Translations under genes and position numbers: made by a program
Notes under the pieces: generated by a model
The model's input: the letters and a program-made list of their open reading frames with translations, nothing else
Databases searched by the model: none
What the model was told of the DNA's origin: nothing
Source: UBA7332 sp051648105
Lineage (GTDB): Bacteria > Bacteroidota > Bacteroidia > Bacteroidales > UBA7332
Assembly: GCA_051648105.1 (NCBI GenBank)
Contig: JBOFEN010000106.1
Span: 1 to 42,116 of the forward strand
Reading direction: 5' to 3'
Length of the DNA: 42,116 nt
In this document: positions 31,164-39,861 of the stretch, in pieces
How the letters are laid out: each line of letters begins with the position of its first letter
Position numbering within the stretch: position 1 is the first letter of the stretch

Positions 31164-32324
31164 ATGAAGATAAAACTCTCGTTAATCTCGGGGGTATTCT
31201 CTCTGCTTATTACAGCTTGTGGTTCGCCATCAAGCAAGATTGATAAACTAGAACCCCTTGAGACCATTGAACCAAAATGGGCTCAAGGGTTTTTAATAGA
31301 GAGATATCCAGACTATACAAAGGCTACTATCTTTAATCCATGGGGAGATAAGAGGGAGGAGCTTGCTTCTTACTATCTTGTTAGTAGGGATATGGATAGT
31401 TCTATTGTTGTGCCAACGGGTGCTCAGGTAGTAAAAGTGCCACTTCATTCAGTGGCGGTAACTTCTAGTACTCACCTAGGGTTTATGGATGCTTTAGGGT
31501 CTCTTGGGGCAGTATCTGCTATTTGCTATCCAGATCGGGTGTATCAGCCAGAGATTCGTAGAAGGTATGCCAACGGTGAGCTTGTTGATTTAGAGGATCC
31601 TTTTAAGTTGAATTTTGAGAAGTTGATAGCTCTATCTCCAGAGGCTTTGATTGCTAGTGGATATAATCAATTTGATGAATCAACAATGAGGGTTAAGAGG
31701 TTTGGTATTCCAGTGCTTTTCAATAATGAGTGGATGGAGTCTACTCCTTTGGCTAGAGCTGAGTGGATAAAGTTTATGGCTCTCTTTTTTGATGCATCAC
31801 AAAAGGCGGATTCAATATTTAATGTGGTTAGTACAAATTACTTGTTACTTAGGGACTCTGCTCAGAGAAGTAGTAGTAGGCCTGAGATAATGAATGGTGA
31901 GAACTTTAGGGGTACATGGTATATGCCTGGAGGAGCGAACTGGATGTCTCATCTATTTGTTGATGCAGCAGCGAGTTACTCTTTCGCAAATGACACAACT
32001 AGAGGTAGTTTACCTCTGAGTGTTGAGGCTGTGATGCATAAGTTTAGTGGAGCCTCAGTATGGGTTAACCCGAATGCTGCTTCTCTTGATGAGCTTAAGT
32101 CAAATGATAGTAGGCATACAATCTTTGAGGCTTACAAAAGAGGAGAGGTTTACGCTAATGATGCCACCTCAAATGCTCTGGGTAATGACTATTGGGAGAG
32201 TGGGGTAGTGAGGCCTGATTGGTTATTAGCCGACTATGTCCACGTTCTACATCCAGGGCTTCTGCCTAACCATAGGTTGTATTTTCTAAGAAAGTTAACT
32301 AAGAGTAACACTCCTTCTTTATAG
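31164..32324 (+). CDS. ABC-type solute-binding lipoprotein (BtuF/FecB-like, iron or cobalamin)
   Basis: A 386-residue lipoprotein with signal LISGVFSLLITAC (Cys19 lipidated). The rest has the layout of class III binding proteins with a helical backbone: VVKVPLHSVAVTSSTHLGFMDALGSLGAVSAIC, then FEKLIALSPEALIASGYNQ, and later MPGGANWMSHLFVDAAASY. Such proteins bind iron chelates, haem or cobalamin. No permease or ATPase gene lies nearby, so it must work with a transporter encoded elsewhere or act alone as a surface binder. It lies 18 bases after pepT and is probably cotranscribed. Confidence 0.85.
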   Translation: MKIKLSLISGVFSLLITACGSPSSKIDKLEPLETIEPKWAQGFLIERYPDYTKATIFNPWGDKREELASYYLVSRDMDSSIVVPTGAQVVKVPLHSVAVTSSTHLGFMDALGSLGAVSAICYPDRVYQPEIRRRYANGELVDLEDPFKLNFEKLIALSPEALIASGYNQFDESTMRVKRFGIPVLFNNEWMESTPLARAEWIKFMALFFDASQKADSIFNVVSTNYLLLRDSAQRSSSRPEIMNGENFRGTWYMPGGANWMSHLFVDAAASYSFANDTTRGSLPLSVEAVMHKFSGASVWVNPNAASLDELKSNDSRHTIFEAYKRGEVYANDATSNALGNDYWESGVVRPDWLLADYVHVLHPGLLPNHRLYFLRKLTKSNTPSL

Positions 32325-32373
32325 AGATTACAAACTGCTTAGGTAAAAGACTCTATATGTGCAAAATATTTGC

Positions 32374-32381
32374 TACTTTTG
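32374..32381 (+). promoter_or_regulatory. -7 box of the nusB operon
   Basis: TACTTTTG matches TAnnTTTG, 27 bases before the nusB ATG. No -33 match at 18 bases. Confidence 0.45.
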
Positions 32382-32408
32382 CCACTGGAAAAATAATATT
32401 CAATCAAG

Positions 32409-33323
32409 ATGATAAATCGTGCATTAATTCGTACTAAGGTAGTTCAATTGGTATACTCATACTACCAAAATGAGGAGAGAGATTTGGCTAAATCGGAGAA
32501 AGAGTTTCTCTTTAGCTTGGATAAAGCATATGAGCTTTACAACTACCTGCTCTTGCTAATGGTTGAATTGACAGAGACACAGCGTAAAAGGCTTCAGATA
32601 AATAGAGCAAAGTTCTTGGCTTCGCAGGAGGATTTATCTCCAAACATGAAGTTCGTTGACAACTTGTTGATAGCGCACCTAAAGCAGGATCCTGCTTTTA
32701 GCGGTTATCTTTCTAAGAACAAGATCTCTTGGGATGAGGATTTTATTAAATCTCTATTGGATGAGTTGTTGGCTACTGATGTTTATAAAGTGTATATGAA
32801 CTCTGAGGATAACGGCTTTGAGGCTGATCGTGAGTTCTGGAAAACAAGCTTTAGAAATCTTGTTTTTGGAAATGAGAAGCTAATTGATCACCTAGAGGAG
32901 TGTAGTCTTTATTGGAATGATGACCTTGATATTGTTCAGACATTTGTTCTAAAGACTATCAAGCAGTTTAATAGCGAGCTTGGAGATGCTCAAATCCAGC
33001 CTAAGTATAAATCTGAGGAGGATGGGGAGTATGCTATTAACCTATTCCGCAGTTCTATCGTTCATGGTAAGGAGTATCGTGATATGATTGATAACAATAT
33101 TCGTAATTGGGACCTGGATCGTGTAGCGATGATGGATAGAATAATTATGCAGATTGCTATTGCTGAATTGATCAATTGTCCTAATATACCAGCTGTTGTT
33201 ACTCTTAATGAGTATATCGACTTGGCTAAGTCTTATAGTACTAAGAAGAGTGGATACTTTGTTAATGGTATATTGAATAAGATCGTAAAAGATCTTCAAC
33301 AAGAGGGTGTGATTCTTAAATAA
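32409..33323 (+). CDS. nusB: Transcription antitermination factor NusB (long Bacteroidetes form)
   Basis: NusB, with NusE/S10, binds boxA RNA and prevents early termination in rRNA operons. The product has 304 residues, about twice the E. coli length. The N-terminal half (MINRALIRTKVVQLVYSYYQNEERD) begins like a degenerate NusB repeat, and the canonical domain is in the last third: DNNIRNWDLDRVAMMDRIIMQIAIAELINCPNIPAVVTLNEYIDLAKSYSTKKSGYFVNGIL. The long form is normal for this phylum. First gene of a run with yajC, ybbR-like and coaE. Confidence 0.93.
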   Translation: MINRALIRTKVVQLVYSYYQNEERDLAKSEKEFLFSLDKAYELYNYLLLLMVELTETQRKRLQINRAKFLASQEDLSPNMKFVDNLLIAHLKQDPAFSGYLSKNKISWDEDFIKSLLDELLATDVYKVYMNSEDNGFEADREFWKTSFRNLVFGNEKLIDHLEECSLYWNDDLDIVQTFVLKTIKQFNSELGDAQIQPKYKSEEDGEYAINLFRSSIVHGKEYRDMIDNNIRNWDLDRVAMMDRIIMQIAIAELINCPNIPAVVTLNEYIDLAKSYSTKKSGYFVNGILNKIVKDLQQEGVILK

Positions 33324-33351
33324 TAACAGGGATAAACTAAACTAAAACAGA

Positions 33352-33654
33352 ATGAACTTAACAACAATTCTACTTCAGATGGATGGTTCTATGATCCAGA
33401 GCATCGTAATGATGGTTCTAATTATTGGTGTTTTCTACTTCTTTATGATTCGTCCACAAGCTAAGAAACAAAAAGAGATTAACAACTTTAGAGCTGCTCT
33501 TAAAGCTGGTGATCAAGTAGTAACTGCTGGTGGTATTTATGGTGTTATCAAATCTATGGATGAGACCACAGTTAAGTTGGAGATTGCAGATAATGTTCGC
33601 ATTAAAGTAGAGAAGAACTCTATTTTTGCAACTGCAGAAAATATTCAAAAGTAA
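33352..33654 (+). CDS. yajC: Preprotein translocase accessory subunit YajC
   Basis: YajC is a small inner-membrane partner of SecDF in protein export. The 100-residue product has one transmembrane helix (about residues 15-33) followed by the signature FYFFMIRPQAKKQKEINNF and the cytoplasmic GDQVVTAGGIYGVIKSMDETTVKLEIADNVRIKVEKNSI domain. It lies 28 bases after nusB and 10 before the YbbR-like gene. secDF is not in this window. Confidence 0.95.
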   Translation: MNLTTILLQMDGSMIQSIVMMVLIIGVFYFFMIRPQAKKQKEINNFRAALKAGDQVVTAGGIYGVIKSMDETTVKLEIADNVRIKVEKNSIFATAENIQK

Positions 33655-33664
33655 TCTATAGAAG

Positions 33665-34669
33665 ATGATTGGAAGACGTACTTACATACACTTCTATCTA
33701 TTAATAAAGAAAAAGGTTAGAGCCATTATTCATAAACGAATCAATAATGAGGTTCTAACCTTTTCCTTTTTTATCCTGCTCGCTTCTCTATTCTGGAGTC
33801 TACAAGTGATGCGGGATGAGGTGTCGTTTACATATCATATACCTATATATGTTGTCGATCAACCTGAAAACATTATCATAACTTCTGATCTGCCTGTAAT
33901 TGAAGTAAAGCTTAAGGATAAAGGGGCTCAATTACTTAATCTTTGGAAGAGGAGTATGACAATTGATGTGCCTTTTAATCCAAAATATAAGGAACAGAGT
34001 CGTCTTCTTCTTACAACAGAAGAGTTGAATAACTTTATTCAGCGTAAGCTTCCAACTACTACCCAGATTGTCTCTATAAGCCCCAATTTTGTCTCGCTAT
34101 ACTACTCTGTGGGTAGTTCAAAGCAGATACCAGTTGAGGTGATTGCTCGATTGTCAATAGCTAAGCAGCAGATACTAGCAGGAAAGATTGTCTCAACGCC
34201 TAGTTTCGTTACTGCGTATGCTCCAACACACATACTAGATAGGATACATACAGCCTATACAGATACAATCGATACGGGTTTGTTATCAGAGACAACGCAT
34301 TTTTCTGTTGGGATTCAGGGTGTTGAGGGGGTTAGGTTTGTTCCAGAGGTTATAGATGTTACTATTCCAATAGAAACTTTTACAGAGAAGGAGTTAACGC
34401 TTCCAATAGAGTGTGTTGGGTTGCCTTCAAATAAAGCGGTAAGGACTTTCCCCTCAAAGGTTAATATATCCTGTTTTGTTGCACTTAGTAGATATAAGAG
34501 TGCTACTTCTGATAAGTTTAGGGCTGTTATTAGTTATGAAGATATTATTAGGTCTAACAATGGTAAGGCAAAAGTCGATCTAATTAAGTCACCAGATTTT
34601 GTTACTAATAGCTACTTGGCTATTGATAGTGTAGAGGTTATTTTAGAAGAACTTTTTATTCATGATTAA
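33665..34669 (+). CDS. YbbR/CdaR-like membrane-anchored protein
   Basis: A 334-residue protein with a basic N-terminus, one membrane helix (about residues 31-48, TFSFFILLASLFWSLQVM) and YbbR-like beta domains outside (for example VVDQPENIIITSDLPVIEVKLKDKG and VPFNPKY). In Firmicutes, CdaR proteins of this type regulate the diadenylate cyclase CdaA; no cdaA is seen here, so any link to c-di-AMP is unproven. Position between yajC and coaE is usual in Bacteroidetes. The last eight bases overlap coaE. Confidence 0.85.
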   Translation: MIGRRTYIHFYLLIKKKVRAIIHKRINNEVLTFSFFILLASLFWSLQVMRDEVSFTYHIPIYVVDQPENIIITSDLPVIEVKLKDKGAQLLNLWKRSMTIDVPFNPKYKEQSRLLLTTEELNNFIQRKLPTTTQIVSISPNFVSLYYSVGSSKQIPVEVIARLSIAKQQILAGKIVSTPSFVTAYAPTHILDRIHTAYTDTIDTGLLSETTHFSVGIQGVEGVRFVPEVIDVTIPIETFTEKELTLPIECVGLPSNKAVRTFPSKVNISCFVALSRYKSATSDKFRAVISYEDIIRSNNGKAKVDLIKSPDFVTNSYLAIDSVEVILEELFIHD

Positions 34670-35243
34670 AGTTGGAATAACAGGTGGTATTGGTAGTGGT
34701 AAGAGTTTGTTGTGTACTTACCTACTACATCGTGGTATTGAGGTTTATAACTGCGATATACAAGCTAAGCGGATAATGAATCATGACCCAGAGGTTAAGG
34801 GAGATATTATTAATCTTCTGGGAGAAGATAGTTATCTTAGTGATGGCTTAAATCGTAAGTATATAGCAAATAAGGTATTTAATGATAGGTTGTTGCTCAA
34901 CTCTCTAAACTCAATTGTACACCCTGCAGTACGGAGAGACTTTCTTAACTGGAGCAATTCATTAGATGTAGAAATTGTTGCTCTTGAGGCAGCAATACTC
35001 TTTGAGGGTAGTTTTCATACAGCCATAGATAAAATTATAACAGTAGAGGCCTCTACTGAGTCTAGGATTTCACGAGTTATTGCTAGGGATTCTCTTTCAA
35101 GAGATGAAGTAGAGCGTAGGATTGCTAATCAGATGTCTAGTCAGGAGAGGATAGATAGGGCCGATTTTGTGATTTATAATGAAGATGATCAGGCTATTAT
35201 ACCTCAAATAGAGTTTGTTCTAAGTTCTATTGGGATAGAGTAG
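34662..35243 (+). CDS. coaE: Dephospho-CoA kinase
   Basis: CoaE phosphorylates the 3'-hydroxyl of dephospho-CoA with ATP, the last step of coenzyme A synthesis. The 193-residue product has the P-loop GGIGSGKS (8-15), the conserved NCDIQAKRIM (DxxA/R element), SIVHPAVRRDF (the IxHPxVR motif) and the lid segment RVIARDSLSRDEVERRIANQ. All are intact. It begins within the last codons of the YbbR-like gene, so the two are translationally coupled. Confidence 0.95.
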   Translation: MIKVGITGGIGSGKSLLCTYLLHRGIEVYNCDIQAKRIMNHDPEVKGDIINLLGEDSYLSDGLNRKYIANKVFNDRLLLNSLNSIVHPAVRRDFLNWSNSLDVEIVALEAAILFEGSFHTAIDKIITVEASTESRISRVIARDSLSRDEVERRIANQMSSQERIDRADFVIYNEDDQAIIPQIEFVLSSIGIE

Positions 35244-35288
35244 CTTTAAATTTGAATACTCTAACTATTCTATTCTGAGAAATAATAT

Positions 35289-35296
35289 TAACTTTG
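35289..35296 (+). promoter_or_regulatory. -7 box upstream of the DUF5606 gene
   Basis: TAACTTTG matches TAnnTTTG and ends 43 bases before the ATG. There is no -33 TTTG at the right distance, and the gene may also be read from the nusB promoter. Confidence 0.4.
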
Positions 35297-35339
35297 TTAC
35301 TTGTGTGACTTTGTAATACATAATTAAATAAGAAACGAT

Positions 35340-35753
35340 ATGTTGAAAACTATTCTATCAATTTCGGGAAAACCAGGTCTTTTTAGCCTTGTTTCTCAAG
35401 GACGTGGTAATATAATTGTTGAGTCTATTGTAGACAAAAAGAAGATGCCAGCTTACGCTAATGATAAGGTTATTTCTCTATATGATATATCTATTTATAC
35501 TTTAGAGGGTGAGACTCCATTGAGAGAGGTTTTTGCTTCTATCTACTCGAAGGAGAATGGACAAGTAGCATCTGTTGATCCTAAGGCAGATCAAAAGTTG
35601 CTTAGAGCTTATATGGCAGAAGTGCTTCCTTCTTATGACACAGAGAGAGTATATCCTAACGATATCAAGAAGGTAATCGTATGGTATAATATTCTTGTAA
35701 ATGCTGGATTTACCTCTTTTGAAGAGGTTGAAGAGGCAGACTCAGCTGAATAA
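35340..35753 (+). CDS. DUF5606 family protein
   Basis: A 137-residue cytoplasmic protein matching a small Bacteroidetes family now called DUF5606, with the start MLKTILSISGKPGLFSLVSQGRGNIIVESI and the later DIKKVIVWYNILVNAGFTSFEE. No catalytic motif, membrane segment or signal peptide is visible; the tail is acidic. Its function is unknown. It lies 96 bases after coaE and is followed by a terminator, so it closes the nusB-yajC-ybbR-coaE run. Confidence 0.85.
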   Translation: MLKTILSISGKPGLFSLVSQGRGNIIVESIVDKKKMPAYANDKVISLYDISIYTLEGETPLREVFASIYSKENGQVASVDPKADQKLLRAYMAEVLPSYDTERVYPNDIKKVIVWYNILVNAGFTSFEEVEEADSAE

Positions 35754-35772
35754 TATTATAAATATATAATGC

Positions 35773-35820
35773 AAAAAGAGAGCGGTTTCAAGAAATTGAT
35801 ACAGCTCTCTTTTTTATTTT
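35773..35820 (+). terminator. terminator after the DUF5606 gene
   Basis: AAAAAGAGAGC (35773-35783) pairs with GCTCTCTTTTT (35804-35814), and the right arm runs into a longer T tract (TTTTTATTTT). Confidence 0.85.
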
Positions 35821-36045
35821 TCGTTTTCTGAATATATTCTTATAATATGTGTATTACTATTTACTAAGCCCGAGAGTTTGTTTTTATAAATATTGTCATA
35901 TTGCAAGTAATATTTGTATAATTGTTATTTCGATATGTTTCTATTGCTAATCTATTTACCAATTTGTTGAAAGTTCTGTTCTAATTGATATAATATTATG
36001 TGAATCTAACTTATAGTAATTGCTGTTTCTTTCTTTTATTTTATA

Positions 36046-36053
36046 TACTTTTG
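36046..36053 (+). promoter_or_regulatory. -7 box of the sensor-like gene
   Basis: TACTTTTG matches TAnnTTTG, 80 bases before the ATG at 36134. No exact -33 TTTG at 18 bases. Confidence 0.45.
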
Positions 36054-36133
36054 CAATCAAATATTGTTCATACCTATTAAAAAGTATAATTAAATAACAG
36101 TGATAGTTTTATATTACTGTATGAAATATAATA

Positions 36134-38080
36134 ATGAAGAATCGATTAATAAGACAGATACTATTCGTTGTTCTACTGTTGTGTCAGTTTCATATGAAGC
36201 TTTCAGCAAATGAACGCGAGATATTGGTGATAAACTCTTACTCTCCAGATTTTGATTGGTCTGTTTCGGCCATTCAAGGTATTAGATCTAAGGTGTTGGA
36301 GAATTTTCCTATGGCTGAGTTTAAGGTGAGATATCTCAATTCTGAGATGTTTCCTGATATGAATGAGTGGTTGGATTATATACCAAAGAAGATATATAGA
36401 ACAGAGAAGGATGATCCCCTAGCAATAGTTATTGTCTCTGATGAGGCATGGCTTGCATATCAGTTGTACTATTCAAAACAATTTGAGGGAGTTCCCATCT
36501 TTCTATGCTTTGTAAAGCCAGAGACTATATGCCTCGATAACTTTACAGAGAATAGGGATGTGAAAGACTATGTAGTATACCCAACCTCAGAAATAATGAA
36601 AAGGTATCCAAGTACTGCTGTTATGCGTGAGATAAATCTTGAGGGTACTGTTGATCTTATGAACAGGGTTGTCAAGGATATGGATCGCATCGTATTGTTG
36701 GGTGATAGAAGGTATTATGCTAGCTATGTAAGATATTTGTTGGATAGAGAGTCTAAAGAGCATAATTGGAATTATCAGATTGATAATATTGTAGTTGGTG
36801 ATCTTTCAAAAGATTCTTTGCTTTCTCAACTCGGAGAGCTGCCTTCCTCTACTGGTGTATTATTATCAATGTGGCAGGATGGTAGTCATAGTTACACTTA
36901 CACAAGGGATAATACCTATCGTAAGATGTCGGACAATCTAAATGTTCCTATCTTCTTGACTGTTGATCTAGGTCTTAGTACAGGCAATTTTTTAGGAGGT
37001 GTTTTCTTAGATCCATATTTCTTTGGGGAGAAAACAGGGGGGCAGATAGTTAAATACCTAAGAGGTTTGTCTATACATAGCATAGATATAGAGACTTATA
37101 CGGGCAAGGTACCTCAAGTAAATTGGGAGGTTGCAAAAGGTTTTGGCGTAAAGATGGAGGAATTTCCAGATGATACTTACTTTCGGTTTACCCCTAAGCG
37201 TTTGGCTGATAAGATTAGTGGAGAGATACTATTTATAATCATAGCAATATTAACAATTCTACTACTTGGAATATGTATATTATTAATCAAGAGGAGGTGT
37301 AGAAAGGAGATTATAGGCCTAAAGAATGCTTATGATAATAAGATTCTTGAATTGAGTTGTGCTGAAGCAAAGATAGCGGAGCAGATAATATATCGTCAGG
37401 AAAGGGAGCTTGATAGAGATATATTTCTAGCTAATTTTGAGGTGGAAACAAATAGGGCTATATCAAATATTTATAGCAATTTTGAGTGGTTGGAGGATGT
37501 CGATTTTAACCAAGAGCAGAAACATAAACTTAAATTGATTGACTCTGCGATATCTCAGATAGATGATGTGGCAAATGAGGTTATAGAGTTGATAAGGATG
37601 GATTCGTCACCGGTAGAACTGGATATATGCAATGTGGCTCTCTCATCTATTTGTCAAGAGATTATTGATGATCTCGCCAAGAGATGTCGCAAGGGCGTAA
37701 AGCTTAGCTTTCTAAATCTTGATCCTCTTTTTTCTGTAAGAGGCGATCAGAAGATGCTTAGAAGAATGATAAACTCATTGGTGGCGCACTCTATACGTAT
37801 ATGTAACAGTGGAGAGGTAGTGCTTTCATGCCGACGCGGTGGTGAAAATGTTTTTATTGAGCTTAAATATCAAGGAGATTTTCAGACTGAACTAACAGAG
37901 GATGTCCGTCCTATGCGTTTTGGAGATCTTTTAGAAGAACAGTTGAGTGTAGGCTTGGCCGTTTTATATACAAAGGTTGTGGCTAAACATATAAAAGCAG
38001 CCGTCTCAATTGGCGATAAGGATAGTGGATCTGATGTCTATACAATTGTGATTCCAGTTGATTACGATGCCCTTGTGTAG
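36134..38080 (+). CDS. Membrane receptor with binding-protein domain and degenerate histidine-kinase domain
   Basis: A 648-residue protein. After a signal-like N-terminus (residues ~8-25), residues 28-340 look like a periplasmic ABC-type binding domain (EREILVINSYSPDF, LAIVIVSDEAW, GGVFLDPYFFGEKTG). One membrane helix is at 364-385, followed by a short coiled coil and a kinase-like region. The dimerisation helix has FLANFEVETNRA (431-442) where a kinase has FLANMSHEIRTP, so the phospho-acceptor His is Val437. The N-box (MINSLVAHSIRI, 545-556) and the glycine motifs (YQGDF; VGLAVLYTKVV) are also degraded. It probably senses a small ligand and signals by protein contact rather than phosphotransfer. 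It precedes the sialidase but has its own promoter and terminator. Confidence 0.8.
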   Translation: MKNRLIRQILFVVLLLCQFHMKLSANEREILVINSYSPDFDWSVSAIQGIRSKVLENFPMAEFKVRYLNSEMFPDMNEWLDYIPKKIYRTEKDDPLAIVIVSDEAWLAYQLYYSKQFEGVPIFLCFVKPETICLDNFTENRDVKDYVVYPTSEIMKRYPSTAVMREINLEGTVDLMNRVVKDMDRIVLLGDRRYYASYVRYLLDRESKEHNWNYQIDNIVVGDLSKDSLLSQLGELPSSTGVLLSMWQDGSHSYTYTRDNTYRKMSDNLNVPIFLTVDLGLSTGNFLGGVFLDPYFFGEKTGGQIVKYLRGLSIHSIDIETYTGKVPQVNWEVAKGFGVKMEEFPDDTYFRFTPKRLADKISGEILFIIIAILTILLLGICILLIKRRCRKEIIGLKNAYDNKILELSCAEAKIAEQIIYRQERELDRDIFLANFEVETNRAISNIYSNFEWLEDVDFNQEQKHKLKLIDSAISQIDDVANEVIELIRMDSSPVELDICNVALSSICQEIIDDLAKRCRKGVKLSFLNLDPLFSVRGDQKMLRRMINSLVAHSIRICNSGEVVLSCRRGGENVFIELKYQGDFQTELTEDVRPMRFGDLLEEQLSVGLAVLYTKVVAKHIKAAVSIGDKDSGSDVYTIVIPVDYDALV

Positions 38081-38099
38081 TTATATATATTAAATTAAT

Positions 38100-38133
38100 A
38101 GGTTCATCTTGATGTTTTTATCAGGATGAACCT
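38100..38133 (+). terminator. terminator of the receptor gene
   Basis: 38100-38113 pairs with 38120-38133 over 14 bp (one T-G wobble) around GTTTTT. It lies 20 bases after the stop and 10 bases before the next -7 box. Confidence 0.75.
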
Positions 38134-38143
38134 AACTATTTTA

Positions 38144-38151
38144 TATCTTTG
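38144..38151 (+). promoter_or_regulatory. -7 box of the sialidase gene
   Basis: TATCTTTG matches TAnnTTTG, 56 bases before the ATG. A -33 element would fall inside the terminator hairpin and none is obvious. Confidence 0.5.
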
Positions 38152-38207
38152 AATTCTCTTGGTTTGCTTTTATAGCACAAGGGGACTGTTATTATTAATA
38201 TTACGAG

Positions 38208-39845
38208 ATGAGAAGAGTACTTATTGTTTTTATGTTTTTTGTTGTAACACTCTCGAGCTATTCTAATAATTTGAGTGATACGGTTAGGGTAAAGCTAGCT
38301 CAGATTCCTATTTTGGTAGAAAGAAGTGACAATCCATTGCTGTATATACGTATAGAGTCAAATAGTAATGAAAGAGTAAATAGCGTTTCTCTTTCGTTGA
38401 ATGGAGATGTTAGGCTTAAGGATATTAAGTCTGTTAAGCTATATTACTCTGGAACGGAGAGTGCAAAACGAAATGGCGAATTGCATTTCTATCCAACAGA
38501 GTACATGAAGAAAGATCTACCTTCAATGAATAGGTCAGCAAATAGATCATATAGTGTAGAGCTTGACCGAATAAACTCGCCAAAGTCTAAAGATTTAACT
38601 CTAGAGTGTGATCAACCACTTTTTCCTGGTATTAATTACTTCTGGGTAAGTATTGAGATGAATAAAAAGAGCTCTCTACTAACAACTATTGAACCTAGGG
38701 TTGAGTCTATTGTACTTAATAATAGAGCTGCTTTTGTAACCTATGTAGAGACAGTGAATAGTGTAAGTAGGTTAGGTGTTGGTGTGCGCCATGCTGGTGA
38801 TGCAGGGGCCACTGCCTTCCGGATACCTGGTTTGGTTACCACTAATAGTGGTACTCTCTTGGCTGTTTACGATGTTAGATATAACAGTTCTGTGGATCTT
38901 CAAGAGCATATTGAGGTCGGATTAAGTAGGAGTATAGATAAGGGTCAGACATGGGAGCCAATGAGAACTGTTATGAGTTTTGGTAATCATGGGGCAATGC
39001 CCTCTGCTCAAAATGGTGTTGGCGATCCTGCAATACTTGTAGATAAGAATAGTGGTGTAATATGGACTGTTGCAGCTTGGACTCATGGTATGGGAAATCA
39101 GATGGCCTGGTTTGGATCTCAGCAGGGTATAGATAAGTATAAGACAGCTCAGCTTGTTTTGTCTAAAAGTGAGGATGATGGCAAAACTTGGAGTGAGCCA
39201 ATAAACATTACTGAGCAGGTAAAAGACTCCTCGTGGTATTTCCTACTTCAAGCTCCAGGTATGGGTATTACTATGGATAATGGAGCTCTTGTTTTTCCAA
39301 TACAGTTTATTGATTCAACAAAGGTTCCTAATGCTGGTATAATGTACAGCATGGATGGAGGAAAGGTTTGGCATATTGATGGGTTTGCTCATACTAACAC
39401 TACGGAATCGCAAGTGATAGAACTGGAGCCTGGTGTGTTGATGCTTAATATGAGAGATAATAGAGGTGGAAGTAGAGCTGTTTATATCACTAGTGATATG
39501 GGTAAAACATGGGAGCCTCACGTCTCAAATAGATCGGCACTTAATGAGCCGGTTTGTATGGCAAGCTTAATTAAGATAAAAGCTGAGGAGAATGATCTTA
39601 ATAGAGATATTTTTCTTTTCTCAAATCCAAATACCATAAAGGGTAGACATAGTATAACTATTAAAGCTAGTCTTGACGGTGGTATTACTTGGAGTAAAGA
39701 GAATCAGCTACTCTTGGATGAGGGTAATGGATGGGGTTACTCATGCTTAACTCTTATAGATAGAGCTACGGTTGGTATTATATATGAGGGTAGTCAAGCT
39801 CACATGGTATACCAGCGTATTGCTCTTAAGGATATTATTAAGTAG
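38208..39845 (+). CDS. nanH: Exo-alpha-sialidase (GH33 neuraminidase)
   Basis: A 545-residue secreted sialidase that cleaves terminal sialic acid from glycoconjugates. A signal peptide (about 1-20) is followed by a beta-rich N-terminal sialidase-associated domain to about residue 190. The catalytic six-bladed propeller starts at FRIPG (204-208; the Arg binds the sialate carboxylate) and has five Asp boxes: SIDKGQTW (242-249), SEDDGKTW, SMDGGKVW, TSDMGKTW and SLDGGITW. MNMRDNRGGSRA and TVGIIYEG carry the expected second Arg and the active-site Tyr/Glu region. No lipobox and no clear type IX tail, so periplasmic or otherwise exported. Organisation matches Bacteroides/Porphyromonas NanH. No other sialic-acid genes (nanA, nanE, NanT) are in the window. 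Confidence 0.94.
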   Translation: MRRVLIVFMFFVVTLSSYSNNLSDTVRVKLAQIPILVERSDNPLLYIRIESNSNERVNSVSLSLNGDVRLKDIKSVKLYYSGTESAKRNGELHFYPTEYMKKDLPSMNRSANRSYSVELDRINSPKSKDLTLECDQPLFPGINYFWVSIEMNKKSSLLTTIEPRVESIVLNNRAAFVTYVETVNSVSRLGVGVRHAGDAGATAFRIPGLVTTNSGTLLAVYDVRYNSSVDLQEHIEVGLSRSIDKGQTWEPMRTVMSFGNHGAMPSAQNGVGDPAILVDKNSGVIWTVAAWTHGMGNQMAWFGSQQGIDKYKTAQLVLSKSEDDGKTWSEPINITEQVKDSSWYFLLQAPGMGITMDNGALVFPIQFIDSTKVPNAGIMYSMDGGKVWHIDGFAHTNTTESQVIELEPGVLMLNMRDNRGGSRAVYITSDMGKTWEPHVSNRSALNEPVCMASLIKIKAEENDLNRDIFLFSNPNTIKGRHSITIKASLDGGITWSKENQLLLDEGNGWGYSCLTLIDRATVGIIYEGSQAHMVYQRIALKDIIK

Positions 39846-39861
39846 ATCAAGGAGGTAAATT

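Larger units (their letters stand above)
35754..36133. other. AT-rich intergenic region
   Basis: It holds the DUF5606 terminator and the -7 box of the next gene. The rest is AT-rich with no coding frame. Confidence 0.6.

Noticed and set aside
36134..38080. pseudogene
   Set aside because: The frame is uninterrupted over 648 codons with a good signal sequence, receptor domain and membrane helix; only the kinase motifs are degraded, which suits a pseudo-kinase more than a dead gene.
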